Positions 41,515 through 51,287 of a DNA stretch of 64,000 nt are shown in pieces (the first letter of the stretch is position 1; every line of letters starts with the position of its first letter). The stretch lies in assembly GCA_022842885.1 (NCBI GenBank), contig JALHOR010000016.1, positions 1-64,000 of the forward strand. Direction: 5' to 3'. Below the pieces are notes generated by a model. That model made no database searches and was not told where the DNA came from. It saw only the letters and a list, made by a program, of their open reading frames with translations. The translations under genes and the position numbers were made by a program. The stretch comes from Anaerolineae bacterium (GTDB lineage Bacteria; Chloroflexota; Anaerolineae; Aggregatilineales; Phototrophicaceae).

Positions 41515-42453
41515 ATGATTGATATTACCCGGCACGGGAAAAACACGCTCACGGTGCAATCGCCCGTTATGGGTGCGGCAGGCATGATGGGCTATGGTTC
41601 GGCATACGATAGCTTCCTTAAGTTTGATACTTTGGGGGCTTTCGTCACCAATCCCATTACCTATCAGGAATGGTCGCCTGCCCGCAGCACCCGTGTTGTC
41701 CCACTTGATGCTGGTGTCTTAGTTCACACGGGGCTGCCCAATCCGGGTGTCAAAAAAATTATCAAAGAGCAGCGGCAAGTATGGGCAGCATTGCCTATCC
41801 CGTTGATTGTGCATCTCGTTGGTACAAATCCCGAAGAAGTCCGCCGTGCTGTGGAAATGCTGGATGAAGTAGACCCAATTGCCGCCATCGAATTGGGACT
41901 CAATGATGATATTGCGCCCAAAGATGCTGAAGAACTGGTCAATATCGCGGTCAAAAATACCGAAAAACCGATTTTAGCCCGCTTGCCGATGTTCCAAGTG
42001 TTTGAATTGGCAGGGCGCTGTGCTGATGCGGGTGCGGGCGCAGTCGTCGTTTCGGCACCACCGCGTGGAACAGCGCGTGACCCGCGTACTGGACGTTTGG
42101 TAAGTGGACGCATTTACGGACCCTTGGTGAAGCCGCAAATTTTACGCATGGTCGGAACATTGTGCCAGCAGCTAGACGATATTCCTGTTATTGGTGCTGG
42201 CGGCATTCATACCACCCAAGATGCCCGCGATTATCTGGATGCCGGGGCAACGGCTGTTCAAGTCGATTCCGTCATCTGGATAAAGCCGCGCATGTTAGAG
42301 CGTATTGCCCGCGATTTAAGCGGCAAACTGGTTACAAAAGCGGCGGATGCCTTCGCCGATGAATGGCATCCTGATATGGGCGATACGGAATATCAGAGCC
42401 TGCCATCCATGACCGATGCCGATGCGGACATCCCAGCGCAAAAACATCCCTGA
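41515..42453 (+). CDS. Dihydroorotate-dehydrogenase-like FMN barrel protein, divergent
   Basis: The 312-residue protein has the DHODH/dihydropyrimidine dehydrogenase TIM-barrel pattern. The C-terminal FMN phosphate site is intact: IPVIGAGGIHTTQDARDYLDAGATAVQV. Three family positions differ from DHODH: TNPIT at 45-49 where TK[ST] is usual, IELGLNDDI at 125-133 where N-x-S-C-P-N is usual, and PILARLP at 152-158 where a Lys is usual. So dihydroorotate is probably not the substrate. It lies three bases after the STAND gene, in the same operon, and convergent with the large kinase. No pyr genes are near. Confidence 0.82.
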   Translation: MIDITRHGKNTLTVQSPVMGAAGMMGYGSAYDSFLKFDTLGAFVTNPITYQEWSPARSTRVVPLDAGVLVHTGLPNPGVKKIIKEQRQVWAALPIPLIVHLVGTNPEEVRRAVEMLDEVDPIAAIELGLNDDIAPKDAEELVNIAVKNTEKPILARLPMFQVFELAGRCADAGAGAVVVSAPPRGTARDPRTGRLVSGRIYGPLVKPQILRMVGTLCQQLDDIPVIGAGGIHTTQDARDYLDAGATAVQVDSVIWIKPRMLERIARDLSGKLVTKAADAFADEWHPDMGDTEYQSLPSMTDADADIPAQKHP

Positions 42454-42455
42454 CT

Positions 42456-45400
42456 TCAAAAAGCGGTGTCATTATGCAACGTGCTAAGGGCAATCGTTAC
42501 CTGTTCAATCAGGGCTTTGCTGCTCATGCGATGTTTTTGTAGCAAATGGGCATGATGTGTCCGTAAAATCTCTTTCTGTGCTACGGTTAAATCATGTGCG
42601 GTTGCCACGATGACGGGCAGATGTGGGCGCTGTTGGCGGAGTTCTGCTAACACCTCAAACCCCGATAAGCCCGGCATCATAATATCCAAGATAACCAACA
42701 AGACATCATGCGTTTCCAGCCAATCTAACGCTGTCTCGCCACTAGGTGCCTGCTGCACCTGATACCCGGCTGCCGTCAGAATTTCGCTCATCAGTTTTCT
42801 ATCCTGTGAACTATTATCCACAATGAGGATGGGCGGTATTTCCGGTTTTTGGGCATGTACCGGGAGAGGGAGTTCTTTTGTTTCGTTGGGCAGCACCGTT
42901 AAGGGTAAATCTGTAGGTAGCAGCACATAAAACGTACTCCCGACACCCACGAGACTTTCTAAACGCACAAACCCCCCATGCAAATGTACCAAACGTTCTG
43001 TGATTGCCAAGCCTAAGCCAGTGCCTTCATATTCACGAGTCGAGCCGCCATTTGCCTGCCGGAAGGCATCAAAAATTAAGCGGCGGTCTTCTGCCTGAAT
43101 TCCAATGCCTGTGTCGCGCACCGCAATAATCATCCACACCGCATCAGGAATGCCATCAGGCATAAAACGAGTGTTATCATCCATCGCCATATTACGAAGC
43201 ACTTCAGCAACTCGCACCGACAACGTGACACTGCCACTGTGGGTAAACTTCACGGCATTGCTCAATAAATTGATGATGACTTGGCGCAATCGTTGACCAT
43301 CAGCGGATATAAACGGCAAATTAGGCATAATATTCAAGATAAATGCCAACCCTTTATGCTCTGCTTGCGGGGTAATGCTGCTTGCCGCTTGCTGGGCAAT
43401 CTCCCCAATATCCATCTGCATCAAATCAAGTTCTAGGCGTCCAGCTTCTATCTTGGATAAATCCAAAATATCGTTGATAAGTTCCAGTAGATTTTTGCCA
43501 CTCTTAAAAACGCGATCCATCCGGTCAAGTTGTTTTTCGTTTAAGTCGCCATACATGCCAGTCATCAACAATTCGCTATAGCCGATAATAGCATTCAGGG
43601 GTGTTCGCAGTTCATGGCTGACATTGGCAAGGAATTCGTTTTTCAGTTGATTGGCATGAACCGCTTCGGCATATAGTTCAGCATTGCGAATCGCCATCGC
43701 AATTTGGCGGGCAATCGTCATAAAGGTTTCTTTATCACCCTTGCTGAAGACACGCATCGGATTAAAACTATCCAAGCCAATACTGCCGATTAGATGTTCG
43801 CCAGCCAGCATAGGGGCGATTAAGGTTGCCCGTATTCCAGCAGCATCCATTGTTTGCCGAGCCAGCGTATCCACCCCTAAGATGTCATCCATATTATCGG
43901 GGTTGATAAAAACGGGCGTGTTTTCTGTAATGGCTTTTAGGATAATGCCATCGTAATTAGGCGTATTTTTAAAAACAATAGGTTGCCCAACCATGCCCGT
44001 TGCTGGATATTCGGCAACAACAAATCCCGTTCTTTCCCCTGATGGTGCGCGGACAATGCCACAGTGGTCTACATTAAACAACTGCGTTAAGGCTTCGGCA
44101 GCGCGGTCTAAAATATCTTCTTGCGACAACGATGAATTAACGATGCTGGCGATGCGATGCACGGACGTTAAACGTCGGGCGCGTTTTTCTAAAGTTCGTA
44201 GGTTATCTTCCACACGGGTATGCAATCGGGCATTTTCGACAGCGACCGCGGCTTGATGTGCCAAGGCGAACACTGACCGGGCATCATTATCCACATAGGC
44301 ATCGGGCATGAACTTATCCACCGTGATAATGCCGATGATATGCGATTGATAGACCATTGGCACGCCCAACCAAGAACGCGGTTCGTCTTCTTGTAGAAAA
44401 CTGTGCATTGCCAACCACCCTGCATGTTTTTTGACATCGGGGACAATCAGCGGTTGTTGACTGCGAAAAACCTGCATCAAGGGGTTGTCTTTGCCATACG
44501 AAATCACAGCATCTCGATACAACCGCGTGAAGCCGGCAGTCGCGTGAATGACCATTTTATCGCCCCCGGCATATTCGGGCGGCGGCATCATAATGACAGC
44601 ACGGTCAAATTCAACTACGAGTGCCATTTGCTCCAAGATGCGGGCAAAAACTTCATCGGTATTGAGTGTTGAACTCACAACGCGCCCAATATCCATGAGG
44701 CTGCTGGCAATTTGCCGCCGCTGCTGCTCGGCTTCTAACAAGCGGGCATTATCTAGCGCCAACGATACCTGTGCCGAGAGCATCATCAACAACGATAATT
44801 CTTCCTCCTTAAAGGCATTGGGGGTATCACTTTGCAACGCGATTAAGCCCACAGCAAAATTATCCCGGCTGCGTAACGGCATCGCCAACCAAGACCGTAG
44901 CGATGATTTTTCATAAATGCTTGGTTTAATGCCTAATGCCAGCAAGCGTTCAGTATCGCGGTGCAAATCCCGAATATACAATGGTTCACTGCGTTGCAAG
45001 ACAACACGGGCTAAATCTTGCGGGGGTGCCAAAATCAGCACACCCGTTTTCGCCGCCGAAGGCGCCGTCATTCGCTGGCGATCTTGGTCATACAAGCCAA
45101 CCGCAATCATCGCACCGGGGAAGAGGCGCTGCATCTCCTGAATCAGTGGTTGCCACATCTCATAACTGCCAAAATGCTGCGCCAAGGCATGGCTAATCGT
45201 ATTGATAATGCCCAATTCGTTGATACGGCGATTCGTCGTCTCGAACAATTGCATATTTTCTAAGGCAAAAGCGGTGCTGTTCGCCAGCGAAATCAGCAGT
45301 TGCAAATCATTCTCATCAAAAGCCCCGTCTTGGTCAGCGCGGGCAAATAGCCCGCCCAAAATCCGGTCTTTGGCAATCAGCGGCACGCCCAAAAATGATG

Positions 45401-47474
45401 CGGGCAGATGCTCGGTGACTTGCAAATAACTGGCGGTAACGGCTTGTTCGCTGGCATTACTCCAAAAGACGGGCGACCCCTGCCGCAGCAACTGCGAGAT
45501 TAAATCTTTGCCGGGCAGCAGTTGGCTGTTTTCGCTGCCGCGGTGCGTAAATTCTGTCAGTTGGATGATGCCTGCTTGCAAGATAGCGAACCCAAAAATA
45601 TCAGGCGATTGCACGCGGGTCACAGCCTCGTACACCCGTTTTTTCAGGTCATCCAAATCGAAAGTGGCTTGCACCAATAAACTCACTTCGGTCATCGCCG
45701 CTAAATCTTGTACACGCTCTTGCAACTGCGTCACCAAGCGCGTATGTGCGATGGCGATAGCCAGTTGGTCAGCGATGCTTTGCAAAGTTTCAACATCGCC
45801 ACCTTGAAAATCGTTCAAGCGATGACTCTGGATAAATAAAACGCCTGTGGTCGCATCCGTTGTCTTAAGGACAAGTGCCAAGGCAGCGGCAGCATTAGGC
45901 GCTATTTGGCTGCGCTGGAACTGTGCCTCTTGAGCGATATTATCAATAACGATACTTTTTTCGGTACGATAGGCTTGCTGAATGATGCCGGGCAGGGTAA
46001 GCGATAATGGCGGCTCGGAGTGTGTTTGGTGATGGTCGTTATCAGGTGTCGCTGTAGCTAAACAGACTAATGATTTTTGGTCGGCAGTGGGCATGAAAAC
46101 TTGCACAGCATCATAATTAAAATGCATACAAATTTGTTCGCTGACATTGGCAAGCAGCGTATTCAAGTCCGTACCAGCGATAATCACCTGCGAGACGACC
46201 AGTGTTGTCGCTAGGCGGGTGGTTTGCTGCTCCAGCGAATCCATCATGGCTTGCAGATGGGTCACATCATCGGTGATGGTCGTATATAAAATATCGCCCG
46301 TGCGTGGGTCTTGCAGGATATTCATAGCAATGTGAGCATCAAATTCGCTTTGGTCGCGCCGCTGCAAGGTCAAATAACCTGACCACCCCTTGGCAACCTG
46401 CGCGGCGGGCAGAATGACGCTATTTAACACCGAGCGTTCTTCAGTACGGAGGCGGTCTTCCAGACGGGGTGTTTCATCGGGCGAATACCCAAATAAGCGA
46501 TTCCAAGCAGGATTCCGGTAAACAACCATGCCATCAGGCGTACTAATATCTACGGCAACCCCGGCAATATCCATCACTTGCCGGAATAATCCATCATCGC
46601 TCGGTTGAGGTTCTATTGGTGCGATGTCACGCTTCCAAAATGTGCCAATACCATGTGCCAACAAGGCAACCAGTTCATATTCTAAGGGGGTAAACGGCTG
46701 TGCCTCGGCGGATAATTCACGCCCAATGCCCAATGATCCGACAATCCGCCCATTCACAAAGATAGGTGCCATCAAAAGCTGTTGTAAACCCGTTGCAGCT
46801 AACGCTTGGCGCAAGGGACGGGTTGAAACTCGCTCGATTTGCCCAGCATCAATCAAAGTTGGGGCTTCTGTAAAAAATTGACTCAGGAGGGTGTAATCGT
46901 ATATCCCCAAATCTTGCCCGATGCTGCCAGTTTTGGGGTGCTGGGCGACCACCTGCGCTCGCAAATCTTCCGGTTGGAACTGCACCAGAATGGCGGCTTG
47001 TCCATCTAGTGGGGCATAACACGATTGAATGGCGGTTTGCAGTGCCTCTGCCGGAGATGTTAAACGCCCTAGTTGCATCAACAACGTGCGAATCCGGTGG
47101 GTTTGGTCTTCGGCATGGAGCATTTCCAAGCGTGATGCCAGCACATCTGCCAATAACAGCAGCGGAGCATCTTGGTCACTGCCGCCCATCATGCCCACTA
47201 ACCCATGCGTGCTGCCAGCCGCCCGCAGTGGAATAATCCAAGCATCCTGTACCAATTGCGGTTGCTTAAGGTTATGCCAATGACGGCTATCTTGGCTCCA
47301 TTTGGGCAAAGGGCGTATCGGATAACGGTCATCCGTAAAAATTTGATTGGGGAGTGCCACCAAGACAGGTTTCTGTACCAAAACAACAATATCCAGCAGT
47401 GCTTGGGCAGCAGCCGCTTGGTCAGTAGCCGTTTGAATTTGGTGGGCGATAACAGCCAGTTGTTTAAACACCAT
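42456..47474 (-). CDS. Giant hybrid sensor kinase with about seven GAF domains, PAS, HisKA, HATPase and receiver
   Basis: The 1672-residue cytoplasmic protein reads, in order: a degenerate GAF (about 1-115), GAF (about 125-275), PAS (about 290-400), five GAFs (about 415-1245), HisKA (about 1262-1330; NVSHELRTPLNAIIGY), HATPase (about 1375-1500; NLLSNAVKFT, DTGIGI, GTGLGLAIT) and receiver (about 1545-1665; LVILDIMMPGLSGFE with the phospho-Asp). GAF domains bind small molecules or sense redox. The many tandem GAFs suggest integration of several signals. No membrane segment is present. It ends two bases after the convergent flavin gene. A TIR-FHA gene lies just upstream on the same strand. Confidence 0.93.
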   Translation of the reverse strand: MVFKQLAVIAHQIQTATDQAAAAQALLDIVVLVQKPVLVALPNQIFTDDRYPIRPLPKWSQDSRHWHNLKQPQLVQDAWIIPLRAAGSTHGLVGMMGGSDQDAPLLLLADVLASRLEMLHAEDQTHRIRTLLMQLGRLTSPAEALQTAIQSCYAPLDGQAAILVQFQPEDLRAQVVAQHPKTGSIGQDLGIYDYTLLSQFFTEAPTLIDAGQIERVSTRPLRQALAATGLQQLLMAPIFVNGRIVGSLGIGRELSAEAQPFTPLEYELVALLAHGIGTFWKRDIAPIEPQPSDDGLFRQVMDIAGVAVDISTPDGMVVYRNPAWNRLFGYSPDETPRLEDRLRTEERSVLNSVILPAAQVAKGWSGYLTLQRRDQSEFDAHIAMNILQDPRTGDILYTTITDDVTHLQAMMDSLEQQTTRLATTLVVSQVIIAGTDLNTLLANVSEQICMHFNYDAVQVFMPTADQKSLVCLATATPDNDHHQTHSEPPLSLTLPGIIQQAYRTEKSIVIDNIAQEAQFQRSQIAPNAAAALALVLKTTDATTGVLFIQSHRLNDFQGGDVETLQSIADQLAIAIAHTRLVTQLQERVQDLAAMTEVSLLVQATFDLDDLKKRVYEAVTRVQSPDIFGFAILQAGIIQLTEFTHRGSENSQLLPGKDLISQLLRQGSPVFWSNASEQAVTASYLQVTEHLPASFLGVPLIAKDRILGGLFARADQDGAFDENDLQLLISLANSTAFALENMQLFETTNRRINELGIINTISHALAQHFGSYEMWQPLIQEMQRLFPGAMIAVGLYDQDRQRMTAPSAAKTGVLILAPPQDLARVVLQRSEPLYIRDLHRDTERLLALGIKPSIYEKSSLRSWLAMPLRSRDNFAVGLIALQSDTPNAFKEEELSLLMMLSAQVSLALDNARLLEAEQQRRQIASSLMDIGRVVSSTLNTDEVFARILEQMALVVEFDRAVIMMPPPEYAGGDKMVIHATAGFTRLYRDAVISYGKDNPLMQVFRSQQPLIVPDVKKHAGWLAMHSFLQEDEPRSWLGVPMVYQSHIIGIITVDKFMPDAYVDNDARSVFALAHQAAVAVENARLHTRVEDNLRTLEKRARRLTSVHRIASIVNSSLSQEDILDRAAEALTQLFNVDHCGIVRAPSGERTGFVVAEYPATGMVGQPIVFKNTPNYDGIILKAITENTPVFINPDNMDDILGVDTLARQTMDAAGIRATLIAPMLAGEHLIGSIGLDSFNPMRVFSKGDKETFMTIARQIAMAIRNAELYAEAVHANQLKNEFLANVSHELRTPLNAIIGYSELLMTGMYGDLNEKQLDRMDRVFKSGKNLLELINDILDLSKIEAGRLELDLMQMDIGEIAQQAASSITPQAEHKGLAFILNIMPNLPFISADGQRLRQVIINLLSNAVKFTHSGSVTLSVRVAEVLRNMAMDDNTRFMPDGIPDAVWMIIAVRDTGIGIQAEDRRLIFDAFRQANGGSTREYEGTGLGLAITERLVHLHGGFVRLESLVGVGSTFYVLLPTDLPLTVLPNETKELPLPVHAQKPEIPPILIVDNSSQDRKLMSEILTAAGYQVQQAPSGETALDWLETHDVLLVILDIMMPGLSGFEVLAELRQQRPHLPVIVATAHDLTVAQKEILRTHHAHLLQKHRMSSKALIEQVTIALSTLHNDTAF

Positions 47475-47596
47475 AGGATGTCGCTCGAAATCGCAACGAA
47501 TTTTCTTTAATTGTAGCGATTCTACGATTTCATGCGAACTGAATTGGTTTGTTTTTCGTAAACTAGGGGATTTTTAGCGCCCCGTAACCATGCCTT

Positions 47597-48529
47597 CTAA
47601 TCGGCAAGCGTGCCTTCTTCATCGCCTGCGACCAATTCTGGCACCATTTCTCTAAAGCGAATCTGAACCGCGAACTTGCGCCCGAACCGGATAATATCGC
47701 CATCTTTCAACCGATATGAAATTTTGGGCGTGAGTTTTGTTCGTCCGACATAAGTCCCATTGGACGACCACAAATCCACAATCCGCACGCCGTCGCTGGT
47801 CATCGCAATCATGGCATGGCGGCGCGAGACGGTTTCCCCACCGGGATACACGCTCAAATCCACGTCGGGGTAGGTCTTGGTTTCTTCATGCCGTCGCCCA
47901 ATGGTCAATGGTTTTTTGAGCGAACACACCAATGAGGCTTTCACCGTGGGAATCAACAGCTTAATTTCGTTATCTTCCAAATGCAAACGATCCGTTTTTT
48001 CCATCTGGCGGGCGGCTTCGCGCACTTTGCCGATAAACACTTTCTCGGTGCTATCGGTGATATTGCTCGTGCGGTTTGACCGGGTGGTGGCATCGGGGTC
48101 AAAGGCGTCTAGGGCAACCACCGCCGGATTTTGGGCGGCAATGGTGGCTTTGGAGACCGGCAAATGCGGCAGTAATTTTTGGATGAGGTTGCGAACATCC
48201 CCTGCCCGCAGATAATCCACATGATGCAATGTCCGCAGCAAGAGAGGAATGCGACAGTCTTCCAGCCGAATCGGGATAATGGGGCGTTTAAGGTCATAAA
48301 ATATTTGCCATTCGCGCCGCACAAATTCGGAGTCCATCGCAGCTTCGGAGACAATTAGAATGAGCATTTCACAATGTTCGAGGGCTTCCTCAATCACATC
48401 CATCCATTGTGCGCCCGGCGGAATATCAATATGGTCTACCCACGTCTGATGCCCATGAATCTGCAATTCAGACACCAAACGGTCTACGAAATCATCATCT
48501 TTGGTACTGTGACTGATAAAAAGCGGCAT
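47597..48529 (-). CDS. TIR-FHA protein
   Basis: The 310-residue protein has a TIR domain at residues 1-100: LFISHSTKDDDFVDRLVSEL, WVDHIDIPPGAQWMDVIEEAL and EAAMDSEFVRREWQIFYDLK, with Glu73 at the catalytic position. A Ser/Thr-rich linker (about 140-165) leads to an FHA domain (about 204-292; LTIGRRHEE, TVSRRHAMI, WSSNGTYVG). The C-terminus ends DEEGTLAD, in which Thr307 has Asp at +3, the usual preference of FHA domains. ATG 48529 is chosen because the TIR begins there; the frame extends 20 codons further without support. It may read phosphothreonine signals and cleave NAD. Confidence 0.9.
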   Translation of the reverse strand: MPLFISHSTKDDDFVDRLVSELQIHGHQTWVDHIDIPPGAQWMDVIEEALEHCEMLILIVSEAAMDSEFVRREWQIFYDLKRPIIPIRLEDCRIPLLLRTLHHVDYLRAGDVRNLIQKLLPHLPVSKATIAAQNPAVVALDAFDPDATTRSNRTSNITDSTEKVFIGKVREAARQMEKTDRLHLEDNEIKLLIPTVKASLVCSLKKPLTIGRRHEETKTYPDVDLSVYPGGETVSRRHAMIAMTSDGVRIVDLWSSNGTYVGRTKLTPKISYRLKDGDIIRFGRKFAVQIRFREMVPELVAGDEEGTLAD

Positions 48530-48681
48530 AACCCCAACCCGGTTGAATTTCCCAATATTAACTATACTCCACGATATTAGCCAATTCAACGGGCTACCGG
48601 GAGAAACGTTAGAAAACTGTTATCGTTAAATCAGCAACTGATCGTTTATGCGAATAATAAATACCTCAGCATCGTGAGTGA

Positions 48682-49995
48682 TTAGTTAGATGTTGACTGC
48701 CGCTTAAACCAATGACGAAGATCGCCCATCATGCCGTTCATGATAATTTTAGGGCTGATCGGTGGCTCAATACGATAATCAGCCGGGGGAATAGCACGAC
48801 TGAGATACTGCAAATATTCAGTCTGATAATCAGGGTCATGCAGCACCCACCGCACAATGGTTTTGAGCGCGAAGCCCGGCACCTTGGTATAAATGGCTTG
48901 CTGAACACGTTTCACCGTCTGGACGAACATGGGGTGGGTGGCGTCCATCATCTGCTGCTGATATTTAGCACCAGCATCTGTCCAAGATAATCCTCTTTGT
49001 TTCCATTCAACGATGCATTGTGCCAAAATTTTAGTTTCTAACAACGCATCATAAATCCCCTGCCCGTCAAACGGGTCTTTATAATGCACGGCATCGCCCA
49101 CCAACGCCCAATTTGCGCCATAGGCTTCTCGATACCCATTTTCAATCGGGCGTACACCCACCACATCGGTCACACGCTTGGCATTTTGCAACCGTTTCAT
49201 CAACTGCGGCGCTCGCTTTAGCCCCTCTTCATACGCTTTTTCAACGCCTTGTGCGCCAAAATGAGCCGCTTCGGATTTCATATAGGTACTGATGATATAT
49301 TTGCGCGTGGCAATGGGAATCACCAAGACGGCAAAATTCTGATTAGTATTATAGAGCGATACAGCATTGGGAGATTGCGGCGAATAATCTTCGACATTTT
49401 CCCACTCAGCATGATACGTCGCTGTTGTGTGGTCATTGCGTTCTTCGACAATTTTTGCGCCCAATTGCCGCGCTGCAAAACTAAACCGCCCATCAGCACC
49501 CACCACCAAATCAGCGGTGTACTGTTCAGTTTTGCCATCGACAGTCTTGCCAACAATGCCCTGCACATTGCCCGCAGCATCTTTGGTGATTTCTGTGACG
49601 GAAAAACCTTCGTATGCTGTGACCCCTGCCACGCTGGTTGCCCGCTGCCACAAGGCATAATCAAATACGTTACGATCCAGCCCATAACAGTAATTGCGGT
49701 CAAGCAACATACGGGATGTGGGCATCTCGGCATGAAAATAATTGACAAATTCGATGATGAAACGTTCAATCTTGGAACCCGGCAAGGTGTAGTCCGATTC
49801 CTTAAAACCGAGTTCATCCATTAAACGCAGCGTGCAAGGATAAATGAAGGGACTAGAGGGTACATTTGGCAAACTAGGAAATGTAGCGCGGTCAATCAAT
49901 AAAATTTTGAGCTTTTGATCGGCTAACCACAATGTCAAACTTGACCCCGCACAGCGCCCGCCAATAATGATGACATCATAATGATTAGTTGTCAT
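48682..49995 (-). CDS. FAD-dependent oxidoreductase/monooxygenase-like (geranylgeranyl reductase/halogenase style)
   Basis: The 437-residue protein has the N-terminal FAD-binding VIIIGGRCAGSSLTLWLADQ (residues about 7-27). The second half has ADLVVGADGRFSFAARQLGA (DG motif, about 155-175) and ALVGDAVHYKDPFDGQGIYDAL (GD motif, about 280-300). It resembles flavin monooxygenases and geranylgeranyl-reductase-family enzymes. The ribosome site is the poly-G run just before ATG 49995. The substrate is unknown. It is divergent from the atypical kinase gene. A link with terpenoid metabolism would be attractive but has no direct support. Confidence 0.88.
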   Translation of the reverse strand: MTTNHYDVIIIGGRCAGSSLTLWLADQKLKILLIDRATFPSLPNVPSSPFIYPCTLRLMDELGFKESDYTLPGSKIERFIIEFVNYFHAEMPTSRMLLDRNYCYGLDRNVFDYALWQRATSVAGVTAYEGFSVTEITKDAAGNVQGIVGKTVDGKTEQYTADLVVGADGRFSFAARQLGAKIVEERNDHTTATYHAEWENVEDYSPQSPNAVSLYNTNQNFAVLVIPIATRKYIISTYMKSEAAHFGAQGVEKAYEEGLKRAPQLMKRLQNAKRVTDVVGVRPIENGYREAYGANWALVGDAVHYKDPFDGQGIYDALLETKILAQCIVEWKQRGLSWTDAGAKYQQQMMDATHPMFVQTVKRVQQAIYTKVPGFALKTIVRWVLHDPDYQTEYLQYLSRAIPPADYRIEPPISPKIIMNGMMGDLRHWFKRQSTSN

Positions 49996-50092
49996 CGCGC
50001 CCCCCCTTTTTTCATATCGAAAGATATTAAGATTATATAGCAATCAATGAGCCTATCAATCTTGTATTTGCGGATATTGACAATTGCTAAAA

Positions 50093-50121
50093 TTGCACAT
50101 CCTTACATAGCCCGTTATACT
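50093..50121 (+). promoter_or_regulatory. Promoter of the atypical kinase gene
   Basis: TTGCAC (50093-50098), a 17-base spacer and TATACT (50116-50121), 53 bases before ATG 50175. Confidence 0.5.
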
Positions 50122-50174
50122 TAGGGCGGTATTATGGGATCGTGCAGTAATCATACGATGGAGATGATGAAGGT

Positions 50175-51287
50175 ATGGCAGCAGAGTTCGACACACAATC
50201 TCTTTTGGATGCGATAGGGCATGGTATTCTCATTTTTGCCAGTGATGGACGCTTGATTCAACATAATGTAGTCGCTGGCACTATCCTAGGCACCGACCTC
50301 AAACGAATTAAAGATGAAGGCTGGAAATTGGCAGCCGGGTTATTTGATACGGGCTTGGCAATAGATATGCGCGTGGATGAAGTACGAAAAAAAGCCCTCG
50401 AATCGGGTCGTCCGGTACGTTTCCATATCTTTCGCTCCGGTGAGTATATCCCGTGTTGGGCAAGCGCCATCACTGCTTCCAATGGCGATATTCATACCCT
50501 GCTCATGCTGGATATGCCGGATTGGGAAGCAGTCGGCAGCGTCATAGACCGTTTTCGCTCGGAATTGCGCGAAGCCGTAGACAGCACTCGCGGACATATT
50601 TCACTCATCAGCAAAACCATCCAGAAGCAAGGGGACGATGCCGCTACTGCCAAAATTGCTCGGCGCATCGGGGGTTTTACGCACCTCATTTCCATTCATA
50701 TGAGCCGCGCTAGTCGTTTTATGCAGATGTTGGAACGCTTAGAAGATATTCGCACGGGCAAAGTACGCGATAAAGTCCGTTCTGACCGCAAAAGGCTCAA
50801 TCTTATTGATTACATGGAAGAATTCATGGAATCGTTGGATGAAATTGAATTGCTTGACCCAGAAACTGAACCGCATGATTATCGCGCTCGGATTAAATAT
50901 ACACCCCCCGCAGAAGCGGTTATCTATGTGTCGCGCCGCTATCTGACCCATACATTGCAAGAATTATTGCGAAACGCCATCATGTATAGTTTGCGTGGGA
51001 CACCCTTAGAAATCAAAATTATGCCTAAAACGCAAGGTATTCAGATTGATGTGGTTGATGAGGGGTACGGTGTGCGCGAAAAAGAATATGACCGCGTTTT
51101 CGCCCCTTTCCAAAGAGCGCGGCAGCCGCAGATTATCAGCGAGTTTGGTTATGGACTTAGTTTGTATTTGTGCAAATATGAGATAGAAACGATGGGCGGA
51201 CGCCTGTGGTTCGATGGACACGAAACCGTCGGCACAACCTTTAGCTTGCTGCTACCGGCATGGCGCGAGGATTCATCAACGACTTAA
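50175..51287 (+). CDS. PAS-HATPase protein lacking a canonical histidine box
   Basis: The 370-residue protein has an N-terminal PAS-like region (LLDAIGHGILIFASDGRLIQHN) and a dimerisation-like helix region (about 125-180). A complete HATPase follows with N-box LQELLRNAIMYS, G1 DEGYGV and G2 FGYGLSLYLCKYE. In the place of H-E-L-R the sequence reads REAVDSTRGHISLISKT, so the usual phospho-accepting His context is missing. It may be a pseudokinase, phosphorylate an atypical His, or bind ATP for another purpose. GGAG lies 11 bases before the start. Its last four bases overlap the convergent YtxH-like gene. Confidence 0.8.
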   Translation: MAAEFDTQSLLDAIGHGILIFASDGRLIQHNVVAGTILGTDLKRIKDEGWKLAAGLFDTGLAIDMRVDEVRKKALESGRPVRFHIFRSGEYIPCWASAITASNGDIHTLLMLDMPDWEAVGSVIDRFRSELREAVDSTRGHISLISKTIQKQGDDAATAKIARRIGGFTHLISIHMSRASRFMQMLERLEDIRTGKVRDKVRSDRKRLNLIDYMEEFMESLDEIELLDPETEPHDYRARIKYTPPAEAVIYVSRRYLTHTLQELLRNAIMYSLRGTPLEIKIMPKTQGIQIDVVDEGYGVREKEYDRVFAPFQRARQPQIISEFGYGLSLYLCKYEIETMGGRLWFDGHETVGTTFSLLLPAWREDSSTT

